A stretch of 64,000 bases of DNA from Pogostemon cablin (lineage: Eukaryota; Streptophyta; Magnoliopsida; Lamiales; Lamiaceae): assembly GCA_023678885.1 (NCBI GenBank), contig CM042966.1, positions 28,038,028-28,102,027 on the forward strand, given 5' to 3'. The notes under the pieces are model-generated. The model had not been told where the DNA came from and ran no database searches. It saw only the letters and a program-made list of their open reading frames with translations. Position numbers and translations under genes: made by a program. Below are positions 48,310 to 60,188 of this stretch, in pieces. Each line of letters begins with the position of its first letter. The first letter of the stretch is position 1.

Positions 48310-49839
48310 ATGTCATTATCATATTCGCATCACAACTCCATATTCGATGAACACCATTGGATCATCCACATTCGTCGATTGCTAGACGATGAAGATCTTC
48401 ATCAAGAATCTGAAATTCATGTCTCAATCTTCAATGTTCCCAAATCCCTTGTGCTCAGCAGCCCCGAATCCTACGTGCCGCAGGTTGTAGCATTAGGCCC
48501 GAATCACCATTCTCGGCCCGAACTCCACGACATGGAAAACTGCAAGCTTTTTGCAGCTAAGAGGCTCCAGAAACACTTCCAGGGCCCTAAGTTTCACAAT
48601 CTTGTAGATCAGTTGAACCAATTCGAGCCACGATTTCGGGCCTGTTACCAGAAGTACCTGAATTTCAATGGCGAAACACTGATCTGGATGTTGGCAGTGG
48701 ACTCGTGTTTCTTGATTGAGTTTCTCCGGGGTTTCAAAGGAGATGGAGGATTGAATCGGGCCGATCGGAAATCGGGCCGTCGGGATGCTGTTATCAGAGA
48801 CATTCTTATGCTTGAAAATCAGGTTCCATTGTTTTTACTGAGGAAAACACTGGAACTCTTATCCGGATCGTTGGATCATGAATTAAACGGGCTGATTCAT
48901 GATGCAACGATCGCCTTTTTCGAAGAAGTTTCGCCTTTTAAGACGATCCAACAATTGCAGGATGTTAATCAGATCACTGAATCAGCTCATCTCCTGGAAT
49001 TCCTATACCGTTCAACTGTTCAAGGTGTTCGATTTTCAGACGAGGGAGACGAAGGAAACGAAGGCGAAAGCCTCGTCTCCAGGATAAAAGCAGGCCTGTA
49101 TAGCTCGATGAAAAGATTAGTGATTTCAAAACCTGTCAAATTCATACTAACATTCCCCTGGAAAATCATTTCCAGTCTTCCAGGAGTGATATTGATCAAA
49201 CAGGTTGAATACTTATGTTTTTCTGGTGAAAAAAAGGAAGAAAACGAAACCAGTGAGATAAACAAGCATCCATTAATGGAGGAAATAGCAATTCCATCAG
49301 TAACAGAGCTCTCAAATGCAGGTGTGAAGTTTTCAGTGACGAAGTCAGGAATTTCGAGCATCAATTTCGATTCAAAAAATGTTGTTCTCTATCTACCACC
49401 AGTTGTTCTAGATTTAAACACAGAAGTGATCATGAGAAACCTCGTCGCCTACGAGGCGTGCAGCGAATCGGGGCCGTTGATTTTTACTCGATACACGGAG
49501 TTGATGAACGGGATCATTGACAGTGAAGAAGATGCAAAGATTTTGAGGGAAAAAAAGATTGTTTTGAACCATTTGAAGAGTGATCAAGATGTGGCTGATT
49601 TGTGGAATGGTATGAGCAAGTCAATTAGATTGACGAAAGTGCCCCTGTTGGATAAAGTCATTGAAGATGTGAACAGTTATTACAGTGGGACTTGGAGGGT
49701 CAGAATTGGGATGTTCTTGAAAAAACATGTTTTTGGATCATGGCAATCTATAACATTTTTTGTTGCCATTTTGTTGTTGTTTTCTATGAGCTTCCAAACA
49801 TTTTGCTCACTTTTTGGTTGTGTTAATAAAAGAAGGTAG
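48310..49839 (+). CDS. DUF247 (UPF0481) plant protein, 509 aa
   Basis: One uninterrupted exon. The N-terminal region has the DUF247 hallmarks: SIFNVPKSLVLSSPESYVPQ, VVALGPNHH, PELHDMENCKLFAAKRL, then MLAVDSCFLIEFLRG, RDILMLENQVPLFLLRK; the C-terminal part has CSESGPLIFTRYTELMNGII and a transmembrane helix at ~475-497 (SITFFVAILLLFSMSF). It resembles the UPF0481 protein At3g02645 group, with a C-terminal membrane anchor. Biochemical function is unknown; some grass DUF247 genes act in self-incompatibility, which does not predict a role here. The ATG at 48310 is chosen; the preceding GTG is not a plant start. Stop is TAG at 49837-49839. Confidence 0.9.
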   Translation: MSLSYSHHNSIFDEHHWIIHIRRLLDDEDLHQESEIHVSIFNVPKSLVLSSPESYVPQVVALGPNHHSRPELHDMENCKLFAAKRLQKHFQGPKFHNLVDQLNQFEPRFRACYQKYLNFNGETLIWMLAVDSCFLIEFLRGFKGDGGLNRADRKSGRRDAVIRDILMLENQVPLFLLRKTLELLSGSLDHELNGLIHDATIAFFEEVSPFKTIQQLQDVNQITESAHLLEFLYRSTVQGVRFSDEGDEGNEGESLVSRIKAGLYSSMKRLVISKPVKFILTFPWKIISSLPGVILIKQVEYLCFSGEKKEENETSEINKHPLMEEIAIPSVTELSNAGVKFSVTKSGISSINFDSKNVVLYLPPVVLDLNTEVIMRNLVAYEACSESGPLIFTRYTELMNGIIDSEEDAKILREKKIVLNHLKSDQDVADLWNGMSKSIRLTKVPLLDKVIEDVNSYYSGTWRVRIGMFLKKHVFGSWQSITFFVAILLLFSMSFQTFCSLFGCVNKRR

Positions 49840-49907
49840 GTGAATTAATCAACATGTATAAATAACGTTTTGATATATTTTCCCACACTAGATCTTGATA
49901 CAACCGA

Positions 49908-50670
49908 ACCCATTACGGAAGAGATGACACCAAAGCTCAATAATAAAACGAAAGCACAAGTCCCAAATCGAAGAGCTTTCAATTGAACACGCCCAAAACG
50001 AATGGTTAAACAACCAACTTGGATGAAGGATTACGATCGCATGAGTGCAGAGGAAAGAATATATTTTGAGTGCTTGTAGAGAGAGTCAAGGCTACATCAA
50101 TTTTGTTAGAGCAATTCTATTGTTTCTCCCCTTCTTTCTTTCTTTATGTAATTTTCTCCTCTCTTGATCAATATTCTTAATCGATTCTAACAAGTTGTAT
50201 TGGAATGACACTCACTCGAAGAGTGTATTTTCTCGGTTCGTTTCATTTTAGTGTTTCCATTGAGATATTATGGCAACAGATTCCAATATATCCTTTACTC
50301 CACATCGGATCTTCTGCGCCATTTTCGTGCATCATCTACTGTGCCACGTGTTAAGTGATTGATACGTAAGAGGGGATATAAATTCAACAATTGCCCCTAC
50401 GGTTTAAGGTTTAGGGTATATTTTCCTCTCTCCTATGTGTCGTCCATTTATCGGTTTGACATAGGAGATGATGTACCAAAATAGCACAGAGAATCCAAGC
50501 CGCCTTTACTCTGTACTCTAATTAACTTGGGAGCAAATGTTAGAAGCAATACATTTGTCATTGATTGATTAACCATTCGTTTTGGGCTTTCATTTGGAAG
50601 CTATATCTTCACTTGGCCTATGCTTTCTTTTCACTATTGGGTTTTGGTGTCATCTCTTCCGTAATGAGTT
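49908..50670. mobile_element. inverted-repeat element downstream of DUF247 gene, ~0.76 kb
   Basis: Left arm CATTACGGAAGAGATGACAC ... CCCAAAACGAATGGTTAA (49909-50022) mirrors the right arm TTAACCATTCGTTTTGGGC ... GGTGTCATCTCTTCCGTAAT (50553-50667). The centre has no transposase. It begins about 70 bp after the DUF247 stop, so it may supply that gene's 3' end. Confidence 0.65.
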
Positions 50671-51140
50671 CAGTAAACTATATATTTTCTTTCAAAATTT
50701 AGGTCTTATATTTTTTATACGTATATCATAATATCATTCATCCAATAATTTTAAAAAGGAGATTAACATTGAAATATAATAAGAAATTTGAATGTTTCCA
50801 GCAATTTTATAAATACTAGAAGATGGAATGATTTGATATGCATGGAATTTGAAATAATTAAATTTAAATTTATTTATTTGTCTGAATTTTATTTGTTCTT
50901 ATGAATAATTAAACCAATAGCACACCCCTAATGAATGATTTACGGGTATAAAAGGGATAGTATTTAAAAACAATTCAAGGGTAATCAAATTGTAAAGTCA
51001 ATTAATAAAAAAATACCATGATTATTTTTCTTTTTTTATTTAATCCACCGGCACAATTATTTTATTTGGACAATTTTTTTTTTACTTTTCACTCCTCATT
51101 CTTTTTATTTTCTTGTAACCTAGTTAAAACTTAACAAATA

Positions 51141-51204
<64 letters not shown>

Positions 51205-51850
51205 ATCGGCCACTCAAATTTTATTTTGATCAAATTTATAAACTAAATTATTTATTTAAAATATAATTTCCAAATATGCAGCTCTGTTTTTTTCACAAAC
51301 TTAATATTATAAAAAGATTGGTGAATATGACTTTATTCATCCCTATGTATTAGTCAATATTTCTCGAGTCGAAAATTTCAATGTTGGAGAGAGAAAAGTA
51401 AACAAGTAAAATTCAAAGAATCATTTACGAAAGGAAAGGAAAATCTTCAAAACAGGTAATAAAGGATAAAAACTTTAACATAGATTGTTTTTTACACACA
51501 TATTTACAAGAAAATAAATAATAAATTTTTTTTAATATTAATTCCTTATATTTATTAATCAGTCCTCTAAGTCCTAAGTCCTAAGTCCTAACTCTACTCC
51601 TAACTAATGTACTTTCATACTTTTTCTTTTTTCTCTTCATAGAGGGTTCGTTTACTAAACTAGAACATATTTTATTTTATAATTATTCTATAATCTATAA
51701 TGTTATTCTCAATTTCATATTTTTCGTTTTTATTTGTACTACACTAAACCTTTATCATCAAAAAAGAAATATATCACATAATTCTCAATTTTAAAAATAC
51801 TCTAATTTATAAATTTTACTACTTTTATCTAACACACATAATATATTTAG
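50671..51850. other. AT-rich intergenic DNA with (AT)n microsatellite
   Basis: (AT) repeats about 30 times at 51142-51203. A short TAAGTCC heptamer repeats three times near 51,572-51,590. No gene seen. Confidence 0.7.
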
Positions 51851-52275
51851 GGATAGTTACTACTAGGTACTTTAAAAACTCATTTATTATTATGAGATAC
51901 AAACATACAAAAATATTATTACTAATTACATAAATATATATTTCAATGTTGACCTTACAATGTGTTGCACATAAATGTTTGTGTGCAACAAAAGTTATGT
52001 GTAGTAAAAAAGTGTGTGCAGCAAAAAAAAGTGTGAATCGGAAGTCATGTGCAGCGAAAAAATTATATATTCCTACTCTCCGGCGGTGGTCCGGCGGAGA
52101 CATTGGGTGGGTGAGGGGTTTAGGGTTTGTGGTTTAAAAGTGTATGAGATTATAATTAATTAAGGTTATATTTGGTATTTTACTTTAATATTTTGTATGT
52201 GAGAGTAGTTTTTTAAACTCATTGTATCTCCTAGTAATTTAGGGTACAAAGTGTGTACCTATGAGTAATTTTTCC
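51851..52275. repeat. dispersed element with GTGCAGCAAAA repeats, copy 2
   Basis: GGATAGTTACTACTAGGTAC at the left mirrors GTACCTATGAGTAATTTTTCC at the right. Interior matches the element at 39690-40140 (TGACCTTACAATGTGTTGCA, GTGTGCAGCAAAAA, TTGTATCTCCTAGTAA). Confidence 0.55.
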
Positions 52276-52352
52276 ATATATGTATAATTTATTTATTAAT
52301 TAAAAATATTAATACCTTTCAAAATTCAATACATTGACAAAAAATTTTTTTT

Positions 52353-52650
52353 GAGAGTTAATCTCTTGTAAGACAGATATATATAAGATGGATTGTTAGA
52401 CAGACATACTCATTATTAAAGTGTGCTTATTGGTAATTAAAATATATTTATAATAAATCAGTAAAGCGTGCTTATTGGTAATTAAAATATGTCTACAGTA
52501 AATCACAGTATAACACCTAAAATTATTCATCATACCTTAAAAAAACATACTTTAACTAACAATAAGCATATTTTAACTATATAACAATAATATTTTAACA
52601 ACATCCATGACCCATCTCACATAACAATCGTCTTACAAGATAATTTCCCT
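52353..52650. repeat. GAGACGGGT foldback family copy (decayed)
   Basis: CTCTTGTAAGACAGATATA ... ATTATTAAAGTGTGCTTATT at the left and GACCCATCTCACATAACAATC at the right resemble the arms of the 36.3-36.7 kb element; a 59-bp internal duplication (GTGCTTATTGGTAATTAAAA) is present. Confidence 0.5.
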
Positions 52651-52971
52651 AATTTTAATTAAACTCCATTTCTACGTTAACATACCATTTTAATTAAATT
52701 TGAAAATTAAAATAAACTGGATTAGGTAAAAATAATTTGTTTTATAGAAATTAATTTATATACGTCTCTCTCTCTCTCTCTCTAGATCCTGGCAAGTTGC
52801 AATGAGATTCCATCTTAAAATGACAGCATCCTAACCAAATTGTCATAGCCCAATTGCTCCACGTTTCTCTTAGTGCTCCACTCCCCCTTCTCTCTCTCTC
52901 TAAATCATACTAAAAATCAAAGAACCCACTGCAAGATTCTGCCCAGATAAAGTGAACATAATCAAACGAGA

Positions 52972-55649
52972 ATGGTAGTCCTAAAAGAAGGCAGTAGACC
53001 GCCATGGGTGGGCTTAGGAGCTGCAGTTTGGGTCCAAATAGCCGCTGGAAATGCTTACACTTTCCCTCTCTACTCTCCCTCTCTAAAATCAGTTCTGGGC
53101 TTCAATCAGCAACAGCTAACGATTCTTGGAGTGGCCAATGATATTGGAGAGAATGTGGGAATTCTTCCAGGGATAGCTTGCAACAAACTCCCACCATGGG
53201 CTGTTCTTCTTGTCGGTGTTTGTACTTCCTTCTTGGGTTATGGTGTTCTATGGCTTGCCGTCAGTGGAACTGTTCAGTCTCTTCCTTATTGGGTTGTAAG
53301 TAGCTTCTCAAAGATTGCTTTTTTTTCTTTTAGGTTTTTTATATTGAAAACTGATTTCTACTTATATGTCATGTGGGGGGGATCTTGTTTATGTTGCTTT
53401 GAAAAATCGTGGTTTGGGCTTGTGTTATCTTGTGTTTTTTGGGTTGATTTCAGTTGTTGAAAGTGTTTGGAATGATTGTTGTGATGTTGGGATATCTGTG
53501 TTTGAGTTGAATTAGTTGCAAATATCTTACATTTTGCAGATGAAAATTTTAAACTAAAACGAAATCATCCCACTAAATACTGTGTGCAAAAGGGCTTAAT
53601 TTGTTGTTTTAAATCACTATAGAACATGAGTGGAGTATGAAACGGAAAGAATGACGGTCAACTTTGGAAAGTATGCCTTCTACTCTTGTCGAAGGGGCCA
53701 GTCCACTGTTCAGTTTTTCATGTTTAAGATGAACTGAAAGTAAATACAGTATATGTTGTTGAATGTTGATTTAGACCACATTGTGTATATATTTTCTTCT
53801 GATTCTTGTTTATGGAGTGTATCTCTCTAGCTGGTAGGAAATTTAATAGATACAAAGCTACACCTGTGCCATAAGGGCATCTGAATTATACCTTTTCAAC
53901 AATGTTGATCAGTTCCTAATGGTTAAGCTTGGTGCTCTTTGAATATGAGAAGAGGATTATCATACAGATCCTTCATAAAAGCTAGTACTCCCTCCGTCCC
54001 AAACTTATCTGCACCATTCCTTTGCATTTAAGTGTGGGACAGAGGGAATATTATTCATGATCAGAAAAAGACATGTTATACTTAGTGTTATCTTCACTTT
54101 ATGCCTGTGATGTCATTTTTGCGTCTAATATGATTCAATTTTTCTACATATAAGCATAATTTCATATCAGTGATTATGAACTGCTGGCCTAATTATTTGA
54201 GAGCACTGACAGCTATGGCTCGCGCTATGCATTGGCACACACGGAAATGCATGGCTTGGCACAGCAGTTCTTGTTACCAATATGAAGAACTTTCCTCTCA
54301 GTAGGGGCACTGTAGCTGGAATACTCAAAGGCTATGTCGGTTTGAGCGCTGCAGTTTTCACAGAGGTTTACACTATGGTACTTGGTGGATCAGCTTCGAA
54401 TTTATTGCTTCTACTAGCCTTGGGTATCCCCACCATAGGTTTGGCGATGATGTATTTTATCCGTCCCTGCACTCCAGCTTCTGGAGAAGATTCAGCAGAG
54501 CATTCTCATTTTCTTTTCACACAAGGGGCTAGTCTCATTCTCGCAGTTTATCTTCTTACAACAACACTTTTGAAGGACATTTTTTCTTTTAGCAACACCA
54601 TATCTTATATACTTGTTGCTGTAATGGTTGTTCTTTTAATGGCTCCACTTGCCATTCCATTGAAAATGACATTATTCCCTGCAAATCGAAATAAACCTGG
54701 CCTACCAGCAGATCTTGTCAGTGGAGAAGGAGATGCAGATCAAGTGGATCCTTTGTTGGCCCCTTCTGCATCAACAACGTATCTTGGAAGTTTTTATGAG
54801 CCTGAAGACATATCTGAAGTGGATTTACTTCTAGCTGTGGGTGAGGGAGCAGTTAAGAAGAAACGTAAGCCGAGGAGAGGGGAAGATTTCAAGTTCCGCG
54901 AAGCTGTAGTTAAGGCCGATTTTTGGCTTCTATGGGTTGTGTACTTTGTTGGAGTTGGATCAGGTGTTACTGTTCTTAATAATTTAGCACAGGTTGGAGT
55001 CTCACTTGGTGTGAGTGATGCAACAGTATTATTAAGCTTGTTCAGCTTTTGTAATTTTTTGGGTCGTCTCGGGGCAGGAGCTGTTTCCGAACACTTTGTT
55101 AGGTACTAAAAATGCTCATTAGATATTTCTACTTTGATCATTCTATGTAGTTTAGTTGACAAAGATGAAGGCTTCTTTTGCAGGTCGAAAACAATTCCTC
55201 GGACATTTTGGATGGCAATCACTCAATCAATCATGATCATTACATTCCTTCTATACGCCTCAGCATTAAGTGGCATTCTTCATGTAGCCACAGCATTGCT
55301 CGGTATCTGCTATGGTGTCCAGTTCGGTGTAATGATTCCGACTGCATCTGAACTTTTTGGCCTGAAACACTTTGGTATAATTGCCAATTTTATGCAGCTG
55401 GGAAATCCTGCTGGTGCGCTTCTCTTCTCAGGTTGGCTTGCTAGTAAAGTGTACGATTCTGAGGCAGCAAAGCAGCTCGGATCCTCTTGTGTGGGCCCGA
55501 GCTGCTTTAGGATCACGTTCCTTGTCTTAGCCGGAGTTTGTGGTTTAGGAACTCTCTTGAGCATAGTTTTAACTATAAGAATAAAACCAGTTTACCAAAT
55601 GCTTTATGCCGGAGGCTCGTTTCGTTTGCCTCAAAGCTCCGGTCACTGA
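52972..55649 (+). CDS. NFD4-like MFS transporter (nodulin-like), 3 exons, 559 aa
   Basis: Exons 52972-53295, 54213-55102 and 55184-55649, introns GTAAGT...CAG and GTACTA...CAG. The N-terminal nodulin-like domain shows WVQIAAGNAYTFPLYSP, VANDIGENVGILPGI and repeated hydrophobic helices; exon 2 opens LWLALCIGTHGNAWLGTAVL then NFPLSRGTVAGILKGYVGLS. A polar loop (~residues 250-310, with PLLAPS and KKKRKPRRGEDF) separates it from a C-terminal half (DFWLLWVVYFVGVGSG, FSFCNFLGRLGAG, PTASELFGLKHFGIIANFM), about 12 membrane helices in all. Such proteins are usually labelled NUCLEAR FUSION DEFECTIVE 4-like; the transported substrate is unknown. The frame is intact. Intron 1 carries a 61-bp MITE. A CT-repeat leader precedes the ATG. 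Confidence 0.9.
53988..54048. repeat. 61-bp MITE in intron 1 of the NFD4-like gene
   Basis: CTCCCTCCGTCCCAAACTTA at the left pairs with AAGTGTGGGACAGAGGGAA at the right, flanked by TA. Confidence 0.7.
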
Positions 55650-56151
55650 CTGGTAAGAGTCGTCGTTTTTGGATAACATATTGTAGTTTAGGCATCAGAC
55701 TTTTTACAGCTCTGGTGGTAGCCCAATTTTACACCTATACTAGACATGTTGAAGCAATTGAATCCTGCCAAAAGGCATAATAGCTTGTGATGCTTGGAGT
55801 AAGTTTTTCAGGTCCAATCTTGTTTATTTGGCTGAAAAGACTCTGATTGCTTAATAGTTAATGAGAAGATTAATTATAATTCTTGAGTGATGAGTATTTA
55901 TTTTATTGCTTTCTTCAAATTTATTATCCTATCATGTGGGGTTGTGAGCATAAACATGAAGAGATATTTGATGTGTGATGGATTGATTTATAAACATTAC
56001 ATGCCTTTTCCAGAAACATGGATTCTTTTATTACAGGAAAAACATGTAAGAATGTAAGAGAAGATGGAGATCAATCTAGACTTCTAGAGCCATGAAGCTA
56101 CATCCTAATTCCTAAAGTAGAGCACTTCCATACAAATGTAAGACCTTATAC

Positions 56152-56847
56152 CTATGTTGGATTCAAGTTCTTGAACATCGAATCCCACTTGATTTCTTCG
56201 TTGTTGCTCGACCGGTACTCCTCCTCCTCCGGGGAATGAGTTGGGGTTCTTGAAAAGTTGCCATTGCAGGGTGTAGTCGTTGGATCCCTTGCAAAGTGGC
56301 AGGACTCATCACCATTGTCTTCGGATTCAACCCAACCCGATGTCCTAGTCGATCCTGAGCTTCTAGAATCTACAATGGGGCTCCCGTTTGTCAGCATCAG
56401 AACTCCATCATCAGACACAAACATGGGACTGTCATGTCCTGCCCTCGGCCATAACTCCGTTTTGGCCGAGGGTGCCCTCAGCCGCTTGTTCCTTTGCAGC
56501 ATCGACACCTTCCATCTCAAGCTATGGTTTCTCTTCGGGACGAGAGAAAGCTGCGTGCTGTCACGATGCACCAGTGTCTGAACATGCTTGATCACATAAT
56601 TCTTGGTTTGCTTCAATACAAACATGAGCCATAAAACAGGATGTATTCGACTCCCCTTGTGTTTCCTGGCTAACTTCAGAATCTCTAACCGGTGTTTCGC
56701 TATATCGACGCCCATGCTCTGAAGAAACTCATGGCTGAAGTACACAACGTCTTCTTCGACCAGCTCGTTGTGAGTGAAGGTAAGGGCGTATTCGTAGACG
56801 ACGGACGGATCAAGATCGGTTTTCGATAGCCAAGTGAACCAGTCCAT
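56152..56847 (-). CDS. SAM-domain protein, 231 aa
   Basis: A single exon. Residues 1-65 form a SAM-like domain (MDWFTWLSKTDLDPSVVYEY, EDVVYFSHEFLQSMGV, KHRLEILKLARK), a conserved plant type. The rest is basic then Ser-rich and acidic, with PMFVSDDGVLMLT and the C-terminal EEIKWDSMFKNL conserved in look. SAM domains mediate protein-protein binding; the specific partner is unknown. I chose the ATG at 56847 because the domain begins there; the open frame extends 26 residues upstream (to 56925) through a hydrophobic stretch that lies in the probable leader, just downstream of a TATA box. Confidence 0.82.
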   Translation of the reverse strand: MDWFTWLSKTDLDPSVVYEYALTFTHNELVEEDVVYFSHEFLQSMGVDIAKHRLEILKLARKHKGSRIHPVLWLMFVLKQTKNYVIKHVQTLVHRDSTQLSLVPKRNHSLRWKVSMLQRNKRLRAPSAKTELWPRAGHDSPMFVSDDGVLMLTNGSPIVDSRSSGSTRTSGWVESEDNGDESCHFARDPTTTPCNGNFSRTPTHSPEEEEYRSSNNEEIKWDSMFKNLNPT

Positions 56848-56934
56848 AGCTCTGTTATCTCCAATTCTTGAAAAAAGGAAGATGTATGTATGATAAAGTG
56901 GAAGAAGAAGAAGAAGAAGTGGCAAGAAAATGGT

Positions 56935-56943
56935 GATATATAT
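56935..56943 (-). promoter_or_regulatory. TATA box of the SAM-domain gene
   Basis: The minus strand reads AATATATATCACC, about 90 bp before the chosen ATG, followed by a CTT-rich leader. Confidence 0.45.
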
Positions 56944-56947
56944 TAGG

Positions 56948-58655
56948 TCATTTTAGAGTGATTGATTCCAAACTATATTAATGGGTGGTAGTTGAACTTG
57001 AGAGTGACAAAAGGCTAAAAGTGGCCTTGCCTATTTAAGGCTATGTTATCTTTGAGAAATAGAGCGAGTCGCACTTTTTTTCTTTTTTTTCCCCAATGGA
57101 GTGAACCCTAAGGCATTATGTGGAAAGAAATTTACTCTGTGGGTCCCTTTTTCATGTTTGTAATGGGATGTAACAGTGTGGTATCAGTACGAATCGTAAT
57201 AGGATGTTACATAGTGGTATCAGAACGAACAAATTAGGTTCGTTTTGTATGAGTAGAACTCCTATTCACACAACGAATTTCTTTGAGAAAAATTAAAGAT
57301 TTTCAATTGGGATAGTTGGCCTAATTTGCTGACTACTTTTAGGGTGGCAAAAGGGTCACATGATTCACCTACCAAATTTCTAAGTAGGTTCTCATGATAT
57401 GAAGTGTTATAGGGTCTAAAATCAAATTAAATTATTAAATCATTTAAAGCTTAGTTTGATGAACACGACAGTAAATGAAGAAAGTGTAAAAAGAGGTTGG
57501 GTTTATTTTCATTTTCATATTATTTTTTCAGTAGGTTGATATACAGATATAGTATTAAGGAAATTTTGTGCTAATATAATTTGGATTATTTGAAATTAGA
57601 CATGTTTCCATACAATTGGATATGGGTATTATTAAAAAAAAAGATATTATTCAAAAAATCGTTTTAATTTGAAATGAACTAGCACGGGTTCCATTAAAAT
57701 TGGATTTTGATTTATTATTAAAAAAGTCAATAAAGTTTAAAAATTATGTTAAAAGTATAAATGAGAGTGAATTAAATGGAGTTTGTGAGAGCATTCAGTT
57801 GCCGGATCATCTCATTTATGATGTTTGTTGCTGAGCCATCATAATTTTTGTAATTAATAAAGTATACTGTACTCCATACACATTTCTAGAATTAATTTCG
57901 ATTTTAAATTCCAATTTTTGAAATATATAATTAATCTAAATTTACAATCCCATCTAAAAGAAGACAGGGCACTCATCACTTCTCACAAGAGAAATAAGTA
58001 ATGTCTCATAAAAGAATTTGTTATAGATGATATATATATTTCTAATAATTAATTATTTAAATTGATATTATGAACATAATTAAATAAATAAATGAAAACC
58101 CGAGGATCGCTTTTCAAGTAAAAATAAATGGCTTTAACTATTAATTCTTTGGCACCCAACAATATTAATATCAAGAAAGCATAACAATTTAAAGTACTTC
58201 AAAGTTCAAATATTAATTTTTATTTTAATAGGTGTTAAAGTAATAAAATATTATTTTGAGGGGGTTTTCGATAAATGAGAAATTTTCGGGTCATACTATC
58301 AATTTTGTGGTTTTGTTGAGTGACACTATCAATTTTGGGGTTATTTGGGGTACACTAGGATTTATAGGGTAAATTTAAAGTGTTGTGGGTAATTATTAAT
58401 TTTATTTTTAATTATTTCATTTTATTGAATAGTAAAGATTAAATTATTTAAATTATCAAGTGCAACTACAATTTAACTCTAAATTTTGTTTATCTTTGTA
58501 AATTTTGTGTTGTCGGATTCTTTTAAATTTGGTTTTTACTTGGTTACTCTGCAAAAGTTTGAATTAATCAAGTCTTTTTAGCTTTTTTTTTGGCTTTTCT
58601 TTATTCTCCATTTGTGGGAGTTAGTCTCTCCAGTGGCAGTGGAAGTGTGTTAGTC
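56948..58655. other. intergenic DNA; PBS-like pair of sequences, no gene
   Basis: TGTGGTATCAGTACG (57178) and GTGGTATCAGAACG (57221) resemble the tRNA-Met primer site (TGGTATCAGAGC), the second preceded by TGTTACA; a scrap of retrotransposon is possible. The rest is AT-rich without recognisable genes. Confidence 0.4.
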
Positions 58656-58657
58656 TC

Positions 58658-59591
58658 CTTTAAGGCCTTCCATAATCATCTATCCCAAAAAGTAGATATT
58701 TTGGGTGACACGTCAGCGTCACCTCAAAAATAAAATACATCTACCTCCAAAACAAAATACCTCCTCAATCCTCTACCCAAAAAGCAGGTATTTAGGAGAG
58801 CCCACTTCAATTTATTTAATTCTCATTTATTTTATCAACTATATTTATTTAATTTCCAAACTACACTTATTTAATTTCCAAAATAAATTATAAATAATTA
58901 AAATTTCAAATTATTGAATTTAATAAATTAAAGAAAAATATGAAAAAACATATTATTTATTTTTTTCATTACATAAAACATAAAAACACAAATTAAAATG
59001 ACACACAACGTAAATTAAAATGACACACAAATTAAAAAATAAAAACAAAGCTTCCGAAAGCAATAATGTAATTTCGATCCGGCCAATTATAATGTATAGA
59101 TAATTATTCTCCAAATTGGGCCCAAACATGTTCAACTAAGTCTTGTCGAAGCTGAAGATAACATATATTAAAAAAAACGGTCATATTAATAATATTACAA
59201 AAATAAAATAGAAAAATATTAATCCGTAATTAACGGTAAAAGAAATGAAAGAAGAAAAAAATTGGATTGTAGTGTAGAAAGCAGAAATATATGTAATAAA
59301 AAGGGAGGTAATATATGTAATAAAAAGAAATTTTAAATTGAAAAGAAACCAGAAAAAAAAAAAATTAATGAGCGCAGCCCCACGTCACGCGCGCGTGAGA
59401 GCCACACGCTGTGCTATTGAAACCGTGTATGCACGCTCTTCCACATTCACTCTCCCACTTAATTATCTTTTCGGACAGAGAATCTTCTACCTAATGTTTA
59501 ATTTCTCTCTCCCACAATGATTTCTACCTCATATCATGGGAAGAAAAATCCGCTACGTCATATCTTCTATCTCCCATTGTGGAAGGCCTGA
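58658..59591. mobile_element. non-autonomous inverted-repeat element, possibly PIF/Harbinger
   Basis: Ends AAGGCCTTCCATAATCATCT and TCTCCCATTGTGGAAGGCCT are inverted. The interior carries GGGCCCAAACATGTTCAACT and AAGTCTTGTCGAAGC, phrases I associate with plant Harbinger-related repeats. No intact ORF. A clear 3-bp target duplication is not visible. Confidence 0.5.
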
Positions 59592-60188
59592 GGTGTATTT
59601 ATCTCTTTATTGAGGGTGTTATGTTTGTGCGTGGAATTTTTTCTTGTCTTTTTTTCCAAAGAGTTTTATATTTCCTCAATTGTCTTATAAGGTTCAGTTG
59701 AGTCCTTTTTTACTGTACCTTGGCTAGTTAACCCCAATAGTTATGGAGAGCTTGAATATAAAATTATCTTTTAGAAAAAAGAAATACTATCAATTTTGTC
59801 TCATGTTATTTTTTTTGTTTAATTATATTCGAAAGTGTTATTTATAAGATATTATTATAAAATTCTATCATCAAAGAAATATAATATAAAATACTTTTAA
59901 CATGCACATTTAATATTAATAAAATAAAATAATCATGGTGTGTATATGATTTAAAGCAACTTCATATTAAAATGACAAAAAGTGTTATCGAATTTATATA
60001 TTTTAAGATATTATTTTTGGGTCAAACGGTAAATTTTTTTATTCAATTACCTAAATCGATATTATTAATTTCTAATTAAAAGTATAAATTTAAAAAGGGT
60101 CAATAAATAATAGGTACAAAATGTATTTAAAAATTACTAAGTAATACATTCGTTTCAGAAAATTACCGATATATATAAAATTATACTT

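Noticed and set aside
53296..53460. Extension of NFD4-like exon 1 into the intron
   Set aside because: The open frame reads through a consensus GTAAGT donor; family alignment continues directly in exon 2 at 54213.
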